Positions 7,550 to 16,084 of a DNA stretch of 51,021 nucleotides are shown in pieces; the stretch's first letter is position 1; every line of letters starts with the position of its first letter. The DNA is from an uncultured Clostridia bacterium (GTDB lineage: Bacteria > Bacillota > Clostridia > TANB77 > CAG-465). The translations under genes were made by a program, and so were the position numbers. The notes beneath the pieces are model-generated. The model saw only the letters and a program-made list of their open reading frames with translations, searched no databases and was not told the DNA's origin. The stretch covers positions 1 to 51,021 of the forward strand of contig CAOYAN010000001.1 of assembly GCA_948562205.1 (NCBI GenBank). The letters run 5' to 3'.

Positions 7550-7984
7550 TTAGCAATTTTTAAAATGCATTTTTGCATAAATTTTTATAATATCTTCAAA
7601 TGTAACATTTTCGCCTACACTTACTTCACTCTCTTCCACTACATAACCTTTCATCCTATTTACTTCTATTTCATGATATTTTTCATAAATAGCTCTAAAG
7701 TGGTACTTATCTTTATATTCAATAGTTTCATATTCAATAAGATTTAATACATAATCTATTTTATTTATTTTAAATAATTCAACAATTCCATTTATATTAA
7801 TATTTAACCAATACTTAGGCTCATTTTTAGGACTAAATAAATAATTTACAAAATCTTTTTTTCTTATTGCACTCAAAGGCTTTAACTCCTTATCAAAAAA
7901 AATATTTATTTCATTCCAATTGTTTTTTCCTTCTATTTCACAATTACCTGTTTCTACATTAAAATAAAATCTTAATATTTTCAT
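7550..7984 (-). CDS. Conserved-looking hypothetical protein
   Basis: A 144-aa soluble protein with AAGGAG seven bases before its ATG. It is rich in charged and aromatic residues (repeated YE, KY and FK pairs), with no signal peptide, membrane segment or motif I recognise. It is a single domain of probable alpha/beta type. It follows the gene at 8024-8446 by 39 bp and may be co-transcribed with it. Confidence 0.6.
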   Translation of the reverse strand: MKILRFYFNVETGNCEIEGKNNWNEINIFFDKELKPLSAIRKKDFVNYLFSPKNEPKYWLNININGIVELFKINKIDYVLNLIEYETIEYKDKYHFRAIYEKYHEIEVNRMKGYVVEESEVSVGENVTFEDIIKIYAKMHFKNC

Positions 7985-8023
7985 TCATATTCTCCTTTTT
8001 ATTTTTGTTAAATTTTAATTGTA

Positions 8024-8446
8024 TTATTTAAAATACGATAGTGCACAAGAAATTATAAAATCTTCTATTTTGGGGATCTCTTTTGGAATAAATTCATATT
8101 TATCACCAACTTTTCTTCTTGCTATTTCATCAGCTACAAACTTATCAAATATATTTTTTGCTTCATCGCATATCATTTGCTCTGATACTTTTGTATAAAG
8201 TAATTTTTTTCTTACAATATCAAAGTCTTCAATACGCTTTAGCATAACAATTATTCCTACAGGACAACAATGATTTGCTTCTATCATATATTGGGGTAAA
8301 TTCATTATATCAAAAGATTGTACATATTCATTAGCAGATGTCCTCTTGATTGGTAACAATTTTTGATTTACATCAAATAATAAAAGTGTAGGATCATTAG
8401 GAATTACAAGTTCAAACTCTTTTGTTACATAATTAAAATTAATCAT
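8024..8446 (-). CDS. Hypothetical protein
   Basis: A 140-aa soluble protein. The ATG at 8446 has a perfect AGGAGG eight bases upstream; an alternative ATG at 8482 has no ribosome site, so the shorter form is preferred. The sequence shows an N-terminal beta-like region and a C-terminal charged helical part (EAKNIFDKFVADEIARRK). The family was not recognised. Its promoter overlaps the smpB terminator. Confidence 0.6.
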   Translation of the reverse strand: MINFNYVTKEFELVIPNDPTLLLFDVNQKLLPIKRTSANEYVQSFDIMNLPQYMIEANHCCPVGIIVMLKRIEDFDIVRKKLLYTKVSEQMICDEAKNIFDKFVADEIARRKVGDKYEFIPKEIPKIEDFIISCALSYFK

Positions 8447-8500
8447 AGTATTTTCCTCCTGTTTTATAAATTTACCAAACATAATTTTTATTGTATAAAT

Positions 8501-8528
8501 ATTATATCAAAAAAAGCAGAAAAGTCAA
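8501..8528 (-). promoter_or_regulatory. Promoter of the 8446 gene, overlapping the smpB terminator
   Basis: On the minus strand TTGACT (8528-8523) and TATAAT (8506-8501) are 16 bp apart. The -35 lies in the loop of the smpB terminator and the spacer is made of its 3' arm and T-tract. Confidence 0.65.
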
Positions 8529-8546
8529 CTTATGTAACCTTTCTGC
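8509..8546 (-). terminator. smpB terminator
   Basis: GCAGAAA (8516-8522) pairs with TTTCTGC (8540-8546); on the minus strand the stem is followed by seven T (8515-8509). It begins 6 bp after the smpB stop codon. Confidence 0.75.
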
Positions 8547-8552
8547 CTTATT

Positions 8553-9023
8553 TTATATTCTTTTAAATACATTTACTTGTTTTTTTGCATCTCTTTCTTT
8601 TATAGTTTCTCTTTTATCGTATAATTTTTTTCCTTTACACACACAAAGTTCTACTTTAATCCATCTACCAGAAGTATATATTTTACTAGGAATTAAGGTA
8701 TATCCACCTTGTTTTATATAATTATTTAATCTTAGTATCTCTAACTTATGCAAAAGTAGTATTCTATCTCTTAGTGGATCTTTATTTTCGATATTTCCAT
8801 GATCATAAGGACTTACATGCATATTTTTAAGAATTACTTGATTGTTTCTAATTAGTGCAAAACTATCTTTTAAATTACATTTAGCAGATTTAATAGATTT
8901 TGCCTCTGTCCCCTTTAGTTCTATTCCACATTCTATTTTATCTAATATATCGTATTTAAAAGTTATTTCCTTATTTTTAATACATACATCAAATCTTTTA
9001 TTTGGTTTTTCCAATTTATTCAC
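8553..9023 (-). CDS. smpB: SsrA-binding protein SmpB
   Basis: A 156-aa RNA-binding protein that delivers tmRNA to stalled ribosomes for trans-translation. Typical features: the N-terminal NKEITFKYDILDKIECGIEL segment, GTEAKSIKSAKCNLKDSFA, then HVSPYD, RDRILLLHKLEI and a basic C-terminal tail (KRETIKERDAKK) that enters the empty A site. Length is normal. It overlaps the end of the radical SAM gene by 8 bp, suggesting translational coupling; the more usual Firmicute neighbour is rnr. No ssrA gene was seen in the window. Confidence 0.96.
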   Translation of the reverse strand: MNKLEKPNKRFDVCIKNKEITFKYDILDKIECGIELKGTEAKSIKSAKCNLKDSFALIRNNQVILKNMHVSPYDHGNIENKDPLRDRILLLHKLEILRLNNYIKQGGYTLIPSKIYTSGRWIKVELCVCKGKKLYDKRETIKERDAKKQVNVFKRI

Positions 9024-10818
9024 CTTTTTTTCTACTTTCTAAAAATTTACAATGAGCTATCGTTGTTACACCACAACCACTACATGCTTCGCTACATTTT
9101 TTAGTAGTATCTTCTCTCATTGCCTTTTTATATTCATTAATTAAAAATGACTTTTCAACTCCATGCATTATATTATCCCAAGGGAATTTATAATCTAGTT
9201 CATATTCTTTGTTTGCATATTCTCTAGGATCTATTTTGGTCTTTTTAAATGCTTTCTCCCAAGCTTCTAAATTAAGTTCACTCTCCCAACTATCAAACTT
9301 AGCGCCATTTTTAAAAGCTTCATAAATTAATTTACCTATTTTTTTATTTCCCCTTGCAATAACTGCCTCAAGCCTACTAATCTCTGGATTATGCCATGAA
9401 TATTTTATATTTTTATTTGTTAGTTTTTCTTTTAAAAATTGTTGTTTTAATTCAATTTTATCAAGTGTATTTTGGGCACACCACTCAAATGGAGTATGTG
9501 GTTTTGGTACAAATGTAGATGTTGAAACTGTTACATTACATTTACCTTTTCTTTTCTCTTTTGGCATAGAATAATACAAATCAACTACTTTATTTGCAAG
9601 TGTTACTATCTCATCTAAATCTTTATATGTCTCTGTAGGAAGACCAATCATAAAATATAGTTTTATATTTGTCCAACCATTTTCAAAAGCAAGTTTACAT
9701 CCATTTAATATTTCTTCTTCTGTTATATTTTTATTTATAACATCTCTTAGTCTTTGACTTCCAGCCTCAGGTGCAAAGGTAAGTGATGATTTTCTAACAC
9801 TTTGTATCTTTTTTAATATCTCTTTATCAATTGAATCTATTCTTAAAGATGGTAAAGATAAACTTACTTTCTTTTCCTCACCAAAATTTATAAGATCTGT
9901 TGCAAGTTCTTTAAATTCTGAATAATCACATGTACTAAGAGATGCAAGTGATATTTCATTAAGTCCAGTATTCATATATGATTTTTTTGCAAGTTCTACA
10001 AGTCTTTTAGAAGATTTCTCCCTTACAGGTCTATAAATATATCCTGCTTGACAAAATCTACATCCCCTACTACATCCCCTAAAAACTTCAAGTGAAATTT
10101 TGTTTTGTACAATATCAATATTTGGTACAACAAATTTTGTTGGATAAAATACTTCATCCATATCTTCTATTACAGTTTTTCTTATGATATCATTTTTTTT
10201 ATGAAGCTTTGGTATGTATACTCCTTGCAAATCTTTAATAGATTTTAAATAATCGATTTTAGGAAGTTTTTTCTCTTTCCATTCAACATATTTTTGAGCA
10301 AGTTTATTTATTATAACTTCTCCCTCTCCCATCATAAATACATCTATAAAGTCTTCTAATGGAGCAGGGTTACAAGCACAAGGACCACCTGCAACAACAA
10401 AAGGAAAGTCATTTTCTCTATCCTTTGCAAGTACTGGTATATTTGCAAGATCTAACATATTTAATATATTAGTATAACTCATTTCATATTGTAGAGTAAA
10501 TCCTATCATATCAAAAGTCCTTATACTATCTTTTGATTCTAATCCATAAAGTTCTATGTTTTTTTCTCTCATAACTTTTTCAAAATCATGCCAAGGTGCA
10601 AATACTCTCTCACACCAAGTATCTTCTCTATTATTTAAAACACTATATAATATTTTCATACCAAGATTTGACATTCCTATATCATATATATCAGGAAAAC
10701 AAAAGGCAAACCTCAAATTTACATTTGCCTTTGATTTTATTACTTGATTATATTCTCCACCAACATATCTTGCTGGTTTTTCTACACTTAGTAAATCTTG
10801 TCTTGTTAATTTTTGCAT
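9016..10818 (-). CDS. TIGR03960-type radical SAM protein with B12-binding-like N-terminus
   Basis: A 600-aa protein matching the TIGR03960 family in length and signatures. The N-terminus (VEKPARYVGGEYN) and a cobalamin-binding-like domain (about residues 30-190) precede the radical SAM core, whose [4Fe-4S] cysteines are in GCSRGCRFCQ (about residue 248). A Cys-rich tail (CSEACSGCG) closes the protein. The family is widespread in Clostridia, usually followed by a DUF2344/TIGR03936 partner, which is absent here; smpB follows directly. The substrate is unknown, although a role in RNA or protein modification has been proposed for the family because of its neighbours. Confidence 0.9.
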   Translation of the reverse strand: MQKLTRQDLLSVEKPARYVGGEYNQVIKSKANVNLRFAFCFPDIYDIGMSNLGMKILYSVLNNREDTWCERVFAPWHDFEKVMREKNIELYGLESKDSIRTFDMIGFTLQYEMSYTNILNMLDLANIPVLAKDRENDFPFVVAGGPCACNPAPLEDFIDVFMMGEGEVIINKLAQKYVEWKEKKLPKIDYLKSIKDLQGVYIPKLHKKNDIIRKTVIEDMDEVFYPTKFVVPNIDIVQNKISLEVFRGCSRGCRFCQAGYIYRPVREKSSKRLVELAKKSYMNTGLNEISLASLSTCDYSEFKELATDLINFGEEKKVSLSLPSLRIDSIDKEILKKIQSVRKSSLTFAPEAGSQRLRDVINKNITEEEILNGCKLAFENGWTNIKLYFMIGLPTETYKDLDEIVTLANKVVDLYYSMPKEKRKGKCNVTVSTSTFVPKPHTPFEWCAQNTLDKIELKQQFLKEKLTNKNIKYSWHNPEISRLEAVIARGNKKIGKLIYEAFKNGAKFDSWESELNLEAWEKAFKKTKIDPREYANKEYELDYKFPWDNIMHGVEKSFLINEYKKAMREDTTKKCSEACSGCGVTTIAHCKFLESRKKGE

Positions 10819-10837
10819 TATTTTTTCTCCTTATATA

Positions 10838-12487
10838 TTAACTTTTTAATTCATTTTGTATCATTTCATTATATAACTTAGTAACCTTTACATTTGAGTT
10901 AACTATTGTCTCTAACTCTTTTTGTAAACTTTTAGTAAGTTTTTTTAATTCACGTTTTGAGTTCATATTATTACTATTTATATAATCTTTTAATCTATCT
11001 GGTAGTTCTATATACATATATTTCATATATGACAATATATCGCCATCTGTTTTACCAATTAAATCAGATGTTTTCTTTGTTGTATCATTTATTAAAAAGT
11101 TTGTATTATCAAGATAGAATTTATTTTCTCTTGAGAGAAAATCATTATATATTCTATATATTTCATCAGTTAGTACCTTTTTTTCTTCTTTTGTAAGCTC
11201 TTTAATTTCCACTTTTGTAACATCTTCTTTATTTGCAACTTCTTGACTTATAGGCTTATCTTTATTTTCATCATCTATATTTGTTTCATTTTCTGTTTTA
11301 TCTTTATTTAAATTAGTATACTTAACTATTTTCTCATCAATAGTAGCAATAGAGGAATTAAGATAATCCAAAGTATTTTTAGAAGTTACTTCATATTTTG
11401 TAATTATTTCATTACTTTTATCTTCTATGTTCTCTTGTTTTTTATTATCATTATTTTCTTCATCGCTTGAATCTATTTTTTTAGTATATACAGAATCATC
11501 AATATATTTTTTTACTGCATCTTTTCTTAATGTAAGTTCTTCTTTCATAGCTTTTAACATTTTTTCTACATCAATTTTATTTATAGCATTATCATATTCT
11601 TTATCAATAGTTTTTGTAAGCTTAGTTAAATCTTCTTCCTCTTTTATAATATCTTTTTGTAATTTTCCTAAAGTATCTTGTGACATTAACATATCTTTTA
11701 CAGATGTATTAATATTTTTATTTTTTAAACTTATATTATCATAATTTTGATTTATTTCTTTTAAAGTGTTATCATCTATTTTTATAATATGTAAATATAC
11801 AACTTTCTTATCTAATTCAATAAGTGAAGATGTAATTTTACTATTTCTATTTTTTATATCATTTATACTATCTGATTTTTCTTTATCTATATAACCTCTA
11901 AACGTTCTATTTATTTGAAAATCTAAAAATTCATTAGCACTATCTAGTTGACTTATATATTGCATAATTTTAAGTAATGCTAAATTTGCATCCTCATAAC
12001 TCATCTTTTCGTCAATTGCAACGTCCCTTGTTGTAACTACTATAGAACCTACAGTAAAATCTGGTAGTTTAATTTTATTTTTATTTACTATATCTTTTAT
12101 AGAATATCCATTTGCAACATCTACAGTTGAAACATCTCTTCTAATTTTTAGTTTATTATCAACCATAGAAATAAATCCAAATACTGGAGTATCTACATTT
12201 AGTCTTATAGCAGGATAATTTTCAAATTCTTTTTGTTTTTTTACTTTTGCCTCTTTATTTTCTATATCCATAAGCTTTGATCTAATTTCATCTAAGCACT
12301 CATCTATCATTTTAATTATTTCTTTTTTTCTATTTTCTTTTTCTAAATCTTCCTTATTATTTTCTTCTACTTGTTTATCATTATTAATAATATCATTTCC
12401 TATATCTTGTGCAAATGCAGTATTTCCAAATAACATTATACAAAATATGAAACTTATTATACAAAGTAGTACTTCTCCTTTTTTCAT
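10838..12487 (-). CDS. Exported coiled-coil protein of unknown function
   Basis: A 549-aa protein with a cleavable signal peptide (residues 1-26, predicted cut after AFA) and a long, very charged Lys/Glu/Asp-rich body with heptad-like stretches (about 25-60, 230-330, 400-540). There is no C-terminal anchor. The start has GTGGAGG in front. It is the first gene of an operon with the radical SAM gene 19 bp downstream. A cell-envelope or peptidoglycan-associated role is possible but not shown; the family was not recognised. Confidence 0.7.
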   Translation of the reverse strand: MKKGEVLLCIISFIFCIMLFGNTAFAQDIGNDIINNDKQVEENNKEDLEKENRKKEIIKMIDECLDEIRSKLMDIENKEAKVKKQKEFENYPAIRLNVDTPVFGFISMVDNKLKIRRDVSTVDVANGYSIKDIVNKNKIKLPDFTVGSIVVTTRDVAIDEKMSYEDANLALLKIMQYISQLDSANEFLDFQINRTFRGYIDKEKSDSINDIKNRNSKITSSLIELDKKVVYLHIIKIDDNTLKEINQNYDNISLKNKNINTSVKDMLMSQDTLGKLQKDIIKEEEDLTKLTKTIDKEYDNAINKIDVEKMLKAMKEELTLRKDAVKKYIDDSVYTKKIDSSDEENNDNKKQENIEDKSNEIITKYEVTSKNTLDYLNSSIATIDEKIVKYTNLNKDKTENETNIDDENKDKPISQEVANKEDVTKVEIKELTKEEKKVLTDEIYRIYNDFLSRENKFYLDNTNFLINDTTKKTSDLIGKTDGDILSYMKYMYIELPDRLKDYINSNNMNSKRELKKLTKSLQKELETIVNSNVKVTKLYNEMIQNELKS

Positions 12488-12515
12488 ACTATATCCTCCA
12501 CTTTATGTAGTTTAT

Positions 12516-12544
12516 ATTATACCATGTTAGTAACAATATGTAAA
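12516..12544 (-). promoter_or_regulatory. Promoter of the 12487 - radical SAM - smpB operon
   Basis: On the minus strand TTTACA (12544-12539), a 17-bp spacer and TATAAT (12521-12516) preceded by TGG (extended -10). It lies about 30 bp before the start codon. Confidence 0.75.
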
Positions 12545-12579
12545 TAATATATGAAAAATACGAATAGAAAAAATTAAAA

Positions 12580-12598
12580 ACCCAAGTTATACTTAGGT
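12580..12598 (-). terminator. Terminator of the HExxH protein operon
   Basis: On the minus strand ACCTAAGT pairs with ACTTGGGT (8 bp, one G-U) around a 3-nt loop, followed by TTTTTAATTTTTT. It lies about 30 bp after the stop codon at 12627. Confidence 0.8.
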
Positions 12599-12626
12599 CT
12601 TTAAAAAAGCTTACTATTCTTTTTTA

Positions 12627-13499
12627 TTATTTTAAAATATTATAATATGGAAATTTACTAGTTGTAACGTTTTCTAAAATACTCTCATCTATTTTATCTG
12701 CTTTTTTCTTAATATTTTGTCCATTTTCTAAATATGGTTGTTTTCTTGTAGCAATCATAAGTTCAGCAAAGATCTCTGCTCTATCTTCTTTATCTGATGC
12801 TTTTGAATACCTTGTAACAAAATATGGATTATTATATAATTTATTTATATTACTATTTACATTATACACATAATCTGAAGTTATCATAGATGTATTAGGT
12901 TCATATTTAAATCCTTGAGGGTTTAGACTTGCCCAATCACTATATAAATTTCTTTTTTTATCTGACATATAATATTCTAGTATATGAAACATTTCATGAT
13001 GAAATGCTCTCTCAAAACTTGATGTATTACTAACAAATAGTCTATACTGATTTAAACTATTTTTAGACGCAAGAGCTAGTGTATTATTTTTAAATCTATC
13101 AACAATCATTACATGTAATGGATATTTTCTTGATCTAAAAATATTAAATACATCATCTGGATAGTCTTGAAGTGTCTCATATATTTGTTTTAAATTCTTA
13201 TTTACAATACTTTCATCATACTGTTCTACTGCATTTACTGAAGATGCATAATCTGCAACATCCTTACCATAGAGTACTATTATTCCAAAATCATTTTTTA
13301 TCTTTTTAATATATACTTCATTTTCCTCTTCGACACTTTTAAAGTTTTTACTATTAAATTGTGCCATTGTTTCTTCATACTCATTATATGATGGTAAATC
13401 TAATTTTTGGACTAACAATACAAATATAAGTACTACAAAAAGAAAAAATATTGTATCAGTTATAATTGATAGTTTTTTTGTTTTTGATTTTACTATCAT
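12627..13499 (-). CDS. Membrane-anchored putative zinc metallopeptidase (HExxH)
   Basis: A 290-aa protein with an N-terminal TM (about residues 13-32) and an extracytoplasmic domain. HEMFH (168-172) is a canonical zinc-binding HExxH; the downstream EDRAEIFAE segment (238-246) supplies likely acidic third ligands, as in gluzincin-type enzymes. The family resembles putative zinc-binding peptidases of Firmicutes, but substrate and activity are inferred. It is 24 bp downstream of a polytopic membrane protein, with which it shares promoter and terminator, so the two may work together at the membrane. Confidence 0.75.
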   Translation of the reverse strand: MIVKSKTKKLSIITDTIFFLFVVLIFVLLVQKLDLPSYNEYEETMAQFNSKNFKSVEEENEVYIKKIKNDFGIIVLYGKDVADYASSVNAVEQYDESIVNKNLKQIYETLQDYPDDVFNIFRSRKYPLHVMIVDRFKNNTLALASKNSLNQYRLFVSNTSSFERAFHHEMFHILEYYMSDKKRNLYSDWASLNPQGFKYEPNTSMITSDYVYNVNSNINKLYNNPYFVTRYSKASDKEDRAEIFAELMIATRKQPYLENGQNIKKKADKIDESILENVTTSKFPYYNILK

Positions 13500-13523
13500 A
13501 TTTTAATATCCCCCATTCATATA

Positions 13524-14555
13524 TTAATAATCATATTCCATACTTAAAGCCTTTAAAATATATTTATATGGTATATTACTCTTCTCTTCAATAGCTAAAT
13601 TATAATCATCTAAATATATAATTGAAGCAACACCTACATTTTCCTCATTACTACATTTTAGTGATAAATCAATTTGTTCTATTTTATCATATACACTACA
13701 TTTATTTATATCTTCTAAATAAGACGCTATTTTTTTAGAAAAATCCTCAAGTGATTTATCATCTATATTATCTACTATTTTAGATATCTCAACACAAACT
13801 TTATCATCATTTGCAAATTTTGCTTTTATAGTTAAATCATCATACTTACTATTATCTTCTAATTTTAATATACAATTTGTCAAAACTGTATTTATTTCTC
13901 TTACTTTGTTACTTTGAACTGCCTCTTTATATCCATCTATAATCATATTTTTTTCATTTACATATACAGTAAATTTGTATACTTCATTTATATCTGTATT
14001 TGCTAAATAAAATACATATCTAGGATTTTTATACAAATAATAATTTGCATTTATTTCTCTAAATTTTTCAGAATTTGAATAATTTTCCATCAAATATTCA
14101 TTTAAACTATTTTTACATTCTTGATACGTTACTATACTACCATTTGTAAAATTATGTATAAAAATAGATAATATAAAAGTTAGAGCAAGTACACATACTG
14201 GTACTATTCTTTTATTTTTATTTTCTTCTTTTTCTTTTATTAATTTTATAATTTTAAGTATATATTTTCCAAACACTTCACCCATAATTATATTTAAACA
14301 CATAGTAGATGATGTAAAACATACATATACAATATCTGTTGGTGTTTTTATATAATTTATGCAAAGTGCCACTATAAATCCTAAAACAGTAGTCATAATT
14401 TGTCTTTTAAATAATGAATTTCCAACTATACCAAGTATAAATAATAGTGGTATTAACCTTATATTAATTGAACCATAAACACTTGCAAATATAACAAGTA
14501 TAACTAAAAAAATATATACAATACTTTCAAAAACTTCTCTTGCTTTATTTTCCAT
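13524..14555 (-). CDS. Polytopic membrane protein with extracytoplasmic domain
   Basis: A 343-aa protein. Hydrophobic segments at about 10-28, 30-45, 50-68, 75-100 and 120-140 are followed by a ~200-aa soluble domain (NGSIVTYQECKNSL... onward) rich in Asp, Lys and Tyr. The start is an ATG at 14555 preceded by AAAAAGGGG. It is first in a two-gene operon with the HExxH protein. No family was recognised. Confidence 0.65.
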   Translation of the reverse strand: MENKAREVFESIVYIFLVILVIFASVYGSINIRLIPLLFILGIVGNSLFKRQIMTTVLGFIVALCINYIKTPTDIVYVCFTSSTMCLNIIMGEVFGKYILKIIKLIKEKEENKNKRIVPVCVLALTFILSIFIHNFTNGSIVTYQECKNSLNEYLMENYSNSEKFREINANYYLYKNPRYVFYLANTDINEVYKFTVYVNEKNMIIDGYKEAVQSNKVREINTVLTNCILKLEDNSKYDDLTIKAKFANDDKVCVEISKIVDNIDDKSLEDFSKKIASYLEDINKCSVYDKIEQIDLSLKCSNEENVGVASIIYLDDYNLAIEEKSNIPYKYILKALSMEYDY

Positions 14556-14582
14556 AAAAACCCCTTTTTATTTACTATAAAA

Positions 14583-14611
14583 ATTATATATCAAATAAAA
14601 AAATATATCAA
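14583..14611 (-). promoter_or_regulatory. Promoter of the 14555-12627 operon
   Basis: On the minus strand TTGATA (14611-14606) and TATAAT (14588-14583) with a 17-bp spacer, about 28 bp before the start codon. Confidence 0.7.
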
Positions 14612-14690
14612 TAACCATACTTCAAATTTACTAGTATTGATTATATTTATATTACTATTTGTACATAATTACTAATATAGAATTAAGAAA

Positions 14691-14716
14691 AACTAGAGAG
14701 TTTTAACTCCCTAGTT
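14691..14716 (-). terminator. Terminator of the 14738 gene
   Basis: AACTAGAGAG and CTCCCTAGTT form a 10-bp stem (one non-Watson-Crick pair) with a 6-nt loop; on the minus strand TTTTCTTAATT follows. Confidence 0.75.
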
Positions 14717-14737
14717 AACTTCATAATTATAATCATC

Positions 14738-15082
14738 TTAATTTTTTTTTGCTAAGTCTTCTAACCACTGATAAATAGCAAAATCTTTTAAATAAAATGT
14801 AATTCTTATCTGATTTGAAATACTACTTCCAATAACAATCTCTAATTCTTTTTCTTTTTTATAATATATAATTCCAATAAGCTCTGTAATATTACTAAGA
14901 ATTAATACAATCTCTTCAGGAATATTAGTAAGTTTTGAGATTTCCATAAGAAGTTTTTTCTTACTCATACCAGCCTTATAATATATTGTCTTTTTGCATT
15001 CTTCTCTTGTTTCCCACATAGCCAAAGCAAACCTGTCATTCCATTCATACTTAGACACATTCTCACTAATTATTAATTTCAT
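14738..15082 (-). CDS. Small hypothetical protein
   Basis: A 114-aa soluble protein with AAGGAGA before the ATG. It is mixed alpha/beta, with a basic centre (MSKKKLLMEI) and the motif IYQWLEDLAKKN at its end. It is a monocistronic unit with its own terminator, divergent from the MntA/HepT pair. No family or function was recognised; regulation of the neighbouring toxin-antitoxin pair is not indicated by any motif. Confidence 0.55.
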   Translation of the reverse strand: MKLIISENVSKYEWNDRFALAMWETREECKKTIYYKAGMSKKKLLMEISKLTNIPEEIVLILSNITELIGIIYYKKEKELEIVIGSSISNQIRITFYLKDFAIYQWLEDLAKKN

Positions 15083-15285
15083 AGTATTTTCTCCTTTTTA
15101 TTTTTTATATTTCTTTTTATATTAATAAAAAGATTAACAAATTATGTTGCTTATAATATCATATTTTATTTATAAAATCAAGTTTTAGACTAATGTATAT
15201 ATAATATATTTATATAACATTTTATATTTTAGTAGAATTTTCTTTATATTTATGATATACTGATTGTATAATATGGAGGTACAAT

Positions 15286-15594
15286 ATGTCTGAAAAAGTT
15301 TATACAATAGATGAAATAAGAACAATATTAGAAAAAATACTAAAAAAATTTGAAGTTAAAAAAGCTATATTATTTGGCTCATATGCAAAAAATATAGCTA
15401 CTTCATCAAGTGACATAGACTTAGTAATTGATAGTGAAGGGAAACTTTTAAATATTTATTTTTATGGCTTGCTTGAAGAATTAGTACAAAATTTGAAAAA
15501 AAATATAGATTTATTTGAAATTTCCGAAATACAAACTAACAGTAGAATATATAATGATATTACAAAAGAGGGGGTTATTATATATGAAAAGTAA
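15286..15594 (+). CDS. mntA: MNT-type nucleotidyltransferase antitoxin (MntA family)
   Basis: A 102-aa minimal nucleotidyltransferase with the catalytic signature GS-x10-DxD at residues 31-45 (GSYAK...SSDID) and a third acidic residue in NIDLFEI. In characterised HepT/MntA pairs this enzyme attaches AMP units to a tyrosine of the HEPN toxin and thereby silences it. It overlaps the HEPN gene by 11 bp. GGAGG lies before the ATG. The pair is on the strand opposite to its neighbours, as expected for a mobile defence-type module. Confidence 0.9.
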   Translation: MSEKVYTIDEIRTILEKILKKFEVKKAILFGSYAKNIATSSSDIDLVIDSEGKLLNIYFYGLLEELVQNLKKNIDLFEISEIQTNSRIYNDITKEGVIIYEK

Positions 15595-15937
15595 AGATAG
15601 AATTATTATACAAAAAATTATTGGTTATATAAATGATATAGAAAAATATGTTGAAGGTTTAAATTCAAAAGAATTTTTAGATGATAAGAAAACTATAACT
15701 GCTTGTGCTTTTTCAGTATCACAAATAGGGGAATTTGTAAAAGAATTGTCATCAGAAACTATTCAAAATCATAAACATATACCATGGAACAGTATAAAAG
15801 GTATGAGAAATAGAATTGTCCATGATTATGATAATGTTGATTTATCAGTTTTATGGGGAACTATAAAAAATAGCTTACCTGAATTAAAAGACAAATTAAA
15901 AGATATTATAATTAATGAAACAGATACAACTTTCTAA
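15584..15937 (+). CDS. hepT: HEPN-domain toxin (HepT/DUF86 family)
   Basis: A 117-aa all-helical protein of the DUF86/HepT type. RNRIVHDY (residues 75-82) contains the R-x4-H-x-Y motif: Arg and His form the ribonuclease site, and the Tyr is the residue modified by MntA in studied systems. All key residues are present, so the toxin looks intact. The start is the ATG at 15584, which overlaps the end of mntA and has AGAGGGGG upstream; a longer in-frame reading from inside mntA lacks a ribosome site. Confidence 0.9.
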   Translation: MKSKDRIIIQKIIGYINDIEKYVEGLNSKEFLDDKKTITACAFSVSQIGEFVKELSSETIQNHKHIPWNSIKGMRNRIVHDYDNVDLSVLWGTIKNSLPELKDKLKDIIINETDTTF

Positions 15938-15944
15938 ATTTTTT

Positions 15945-15968
15945 CCTAGCAAAATGCTAGGTTTTTTT
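15945..15968 (+). terminator. Terminator of the mntA-hepT operon
   Basis: CCTAGCA (15945-15951) and TGCTAGG (15955-15961) form a perfect 7-bp stem with an AAA loop followed by seven T. Confidence 0.9.
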
Positions 15969-16084
15969 CTTCTTTTAAAACTTCATATTTATAAAATCAT
16001 ATAATCTTTAATATTGAATAATATATTAAAGAAAGGATTATATAATATAATTTCTATTTAAGTTATATTATACAAGGTGATAAT

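Noticed and set aside
8447..8482. 12-residue extension of the 8024 hypothetical protein
   Set aside because: The perfect AGGAGG lies before the ATG at 8446; the upstream ATG has none.
15975..16060. AT-rich imperfect palindrome upstream of the D,D-carboxypeptidase gene
   Set aside because: It is almost pure A/T with mismatches, so pairing is weak; no clear operator, riboswitch or promoter could be assigned.
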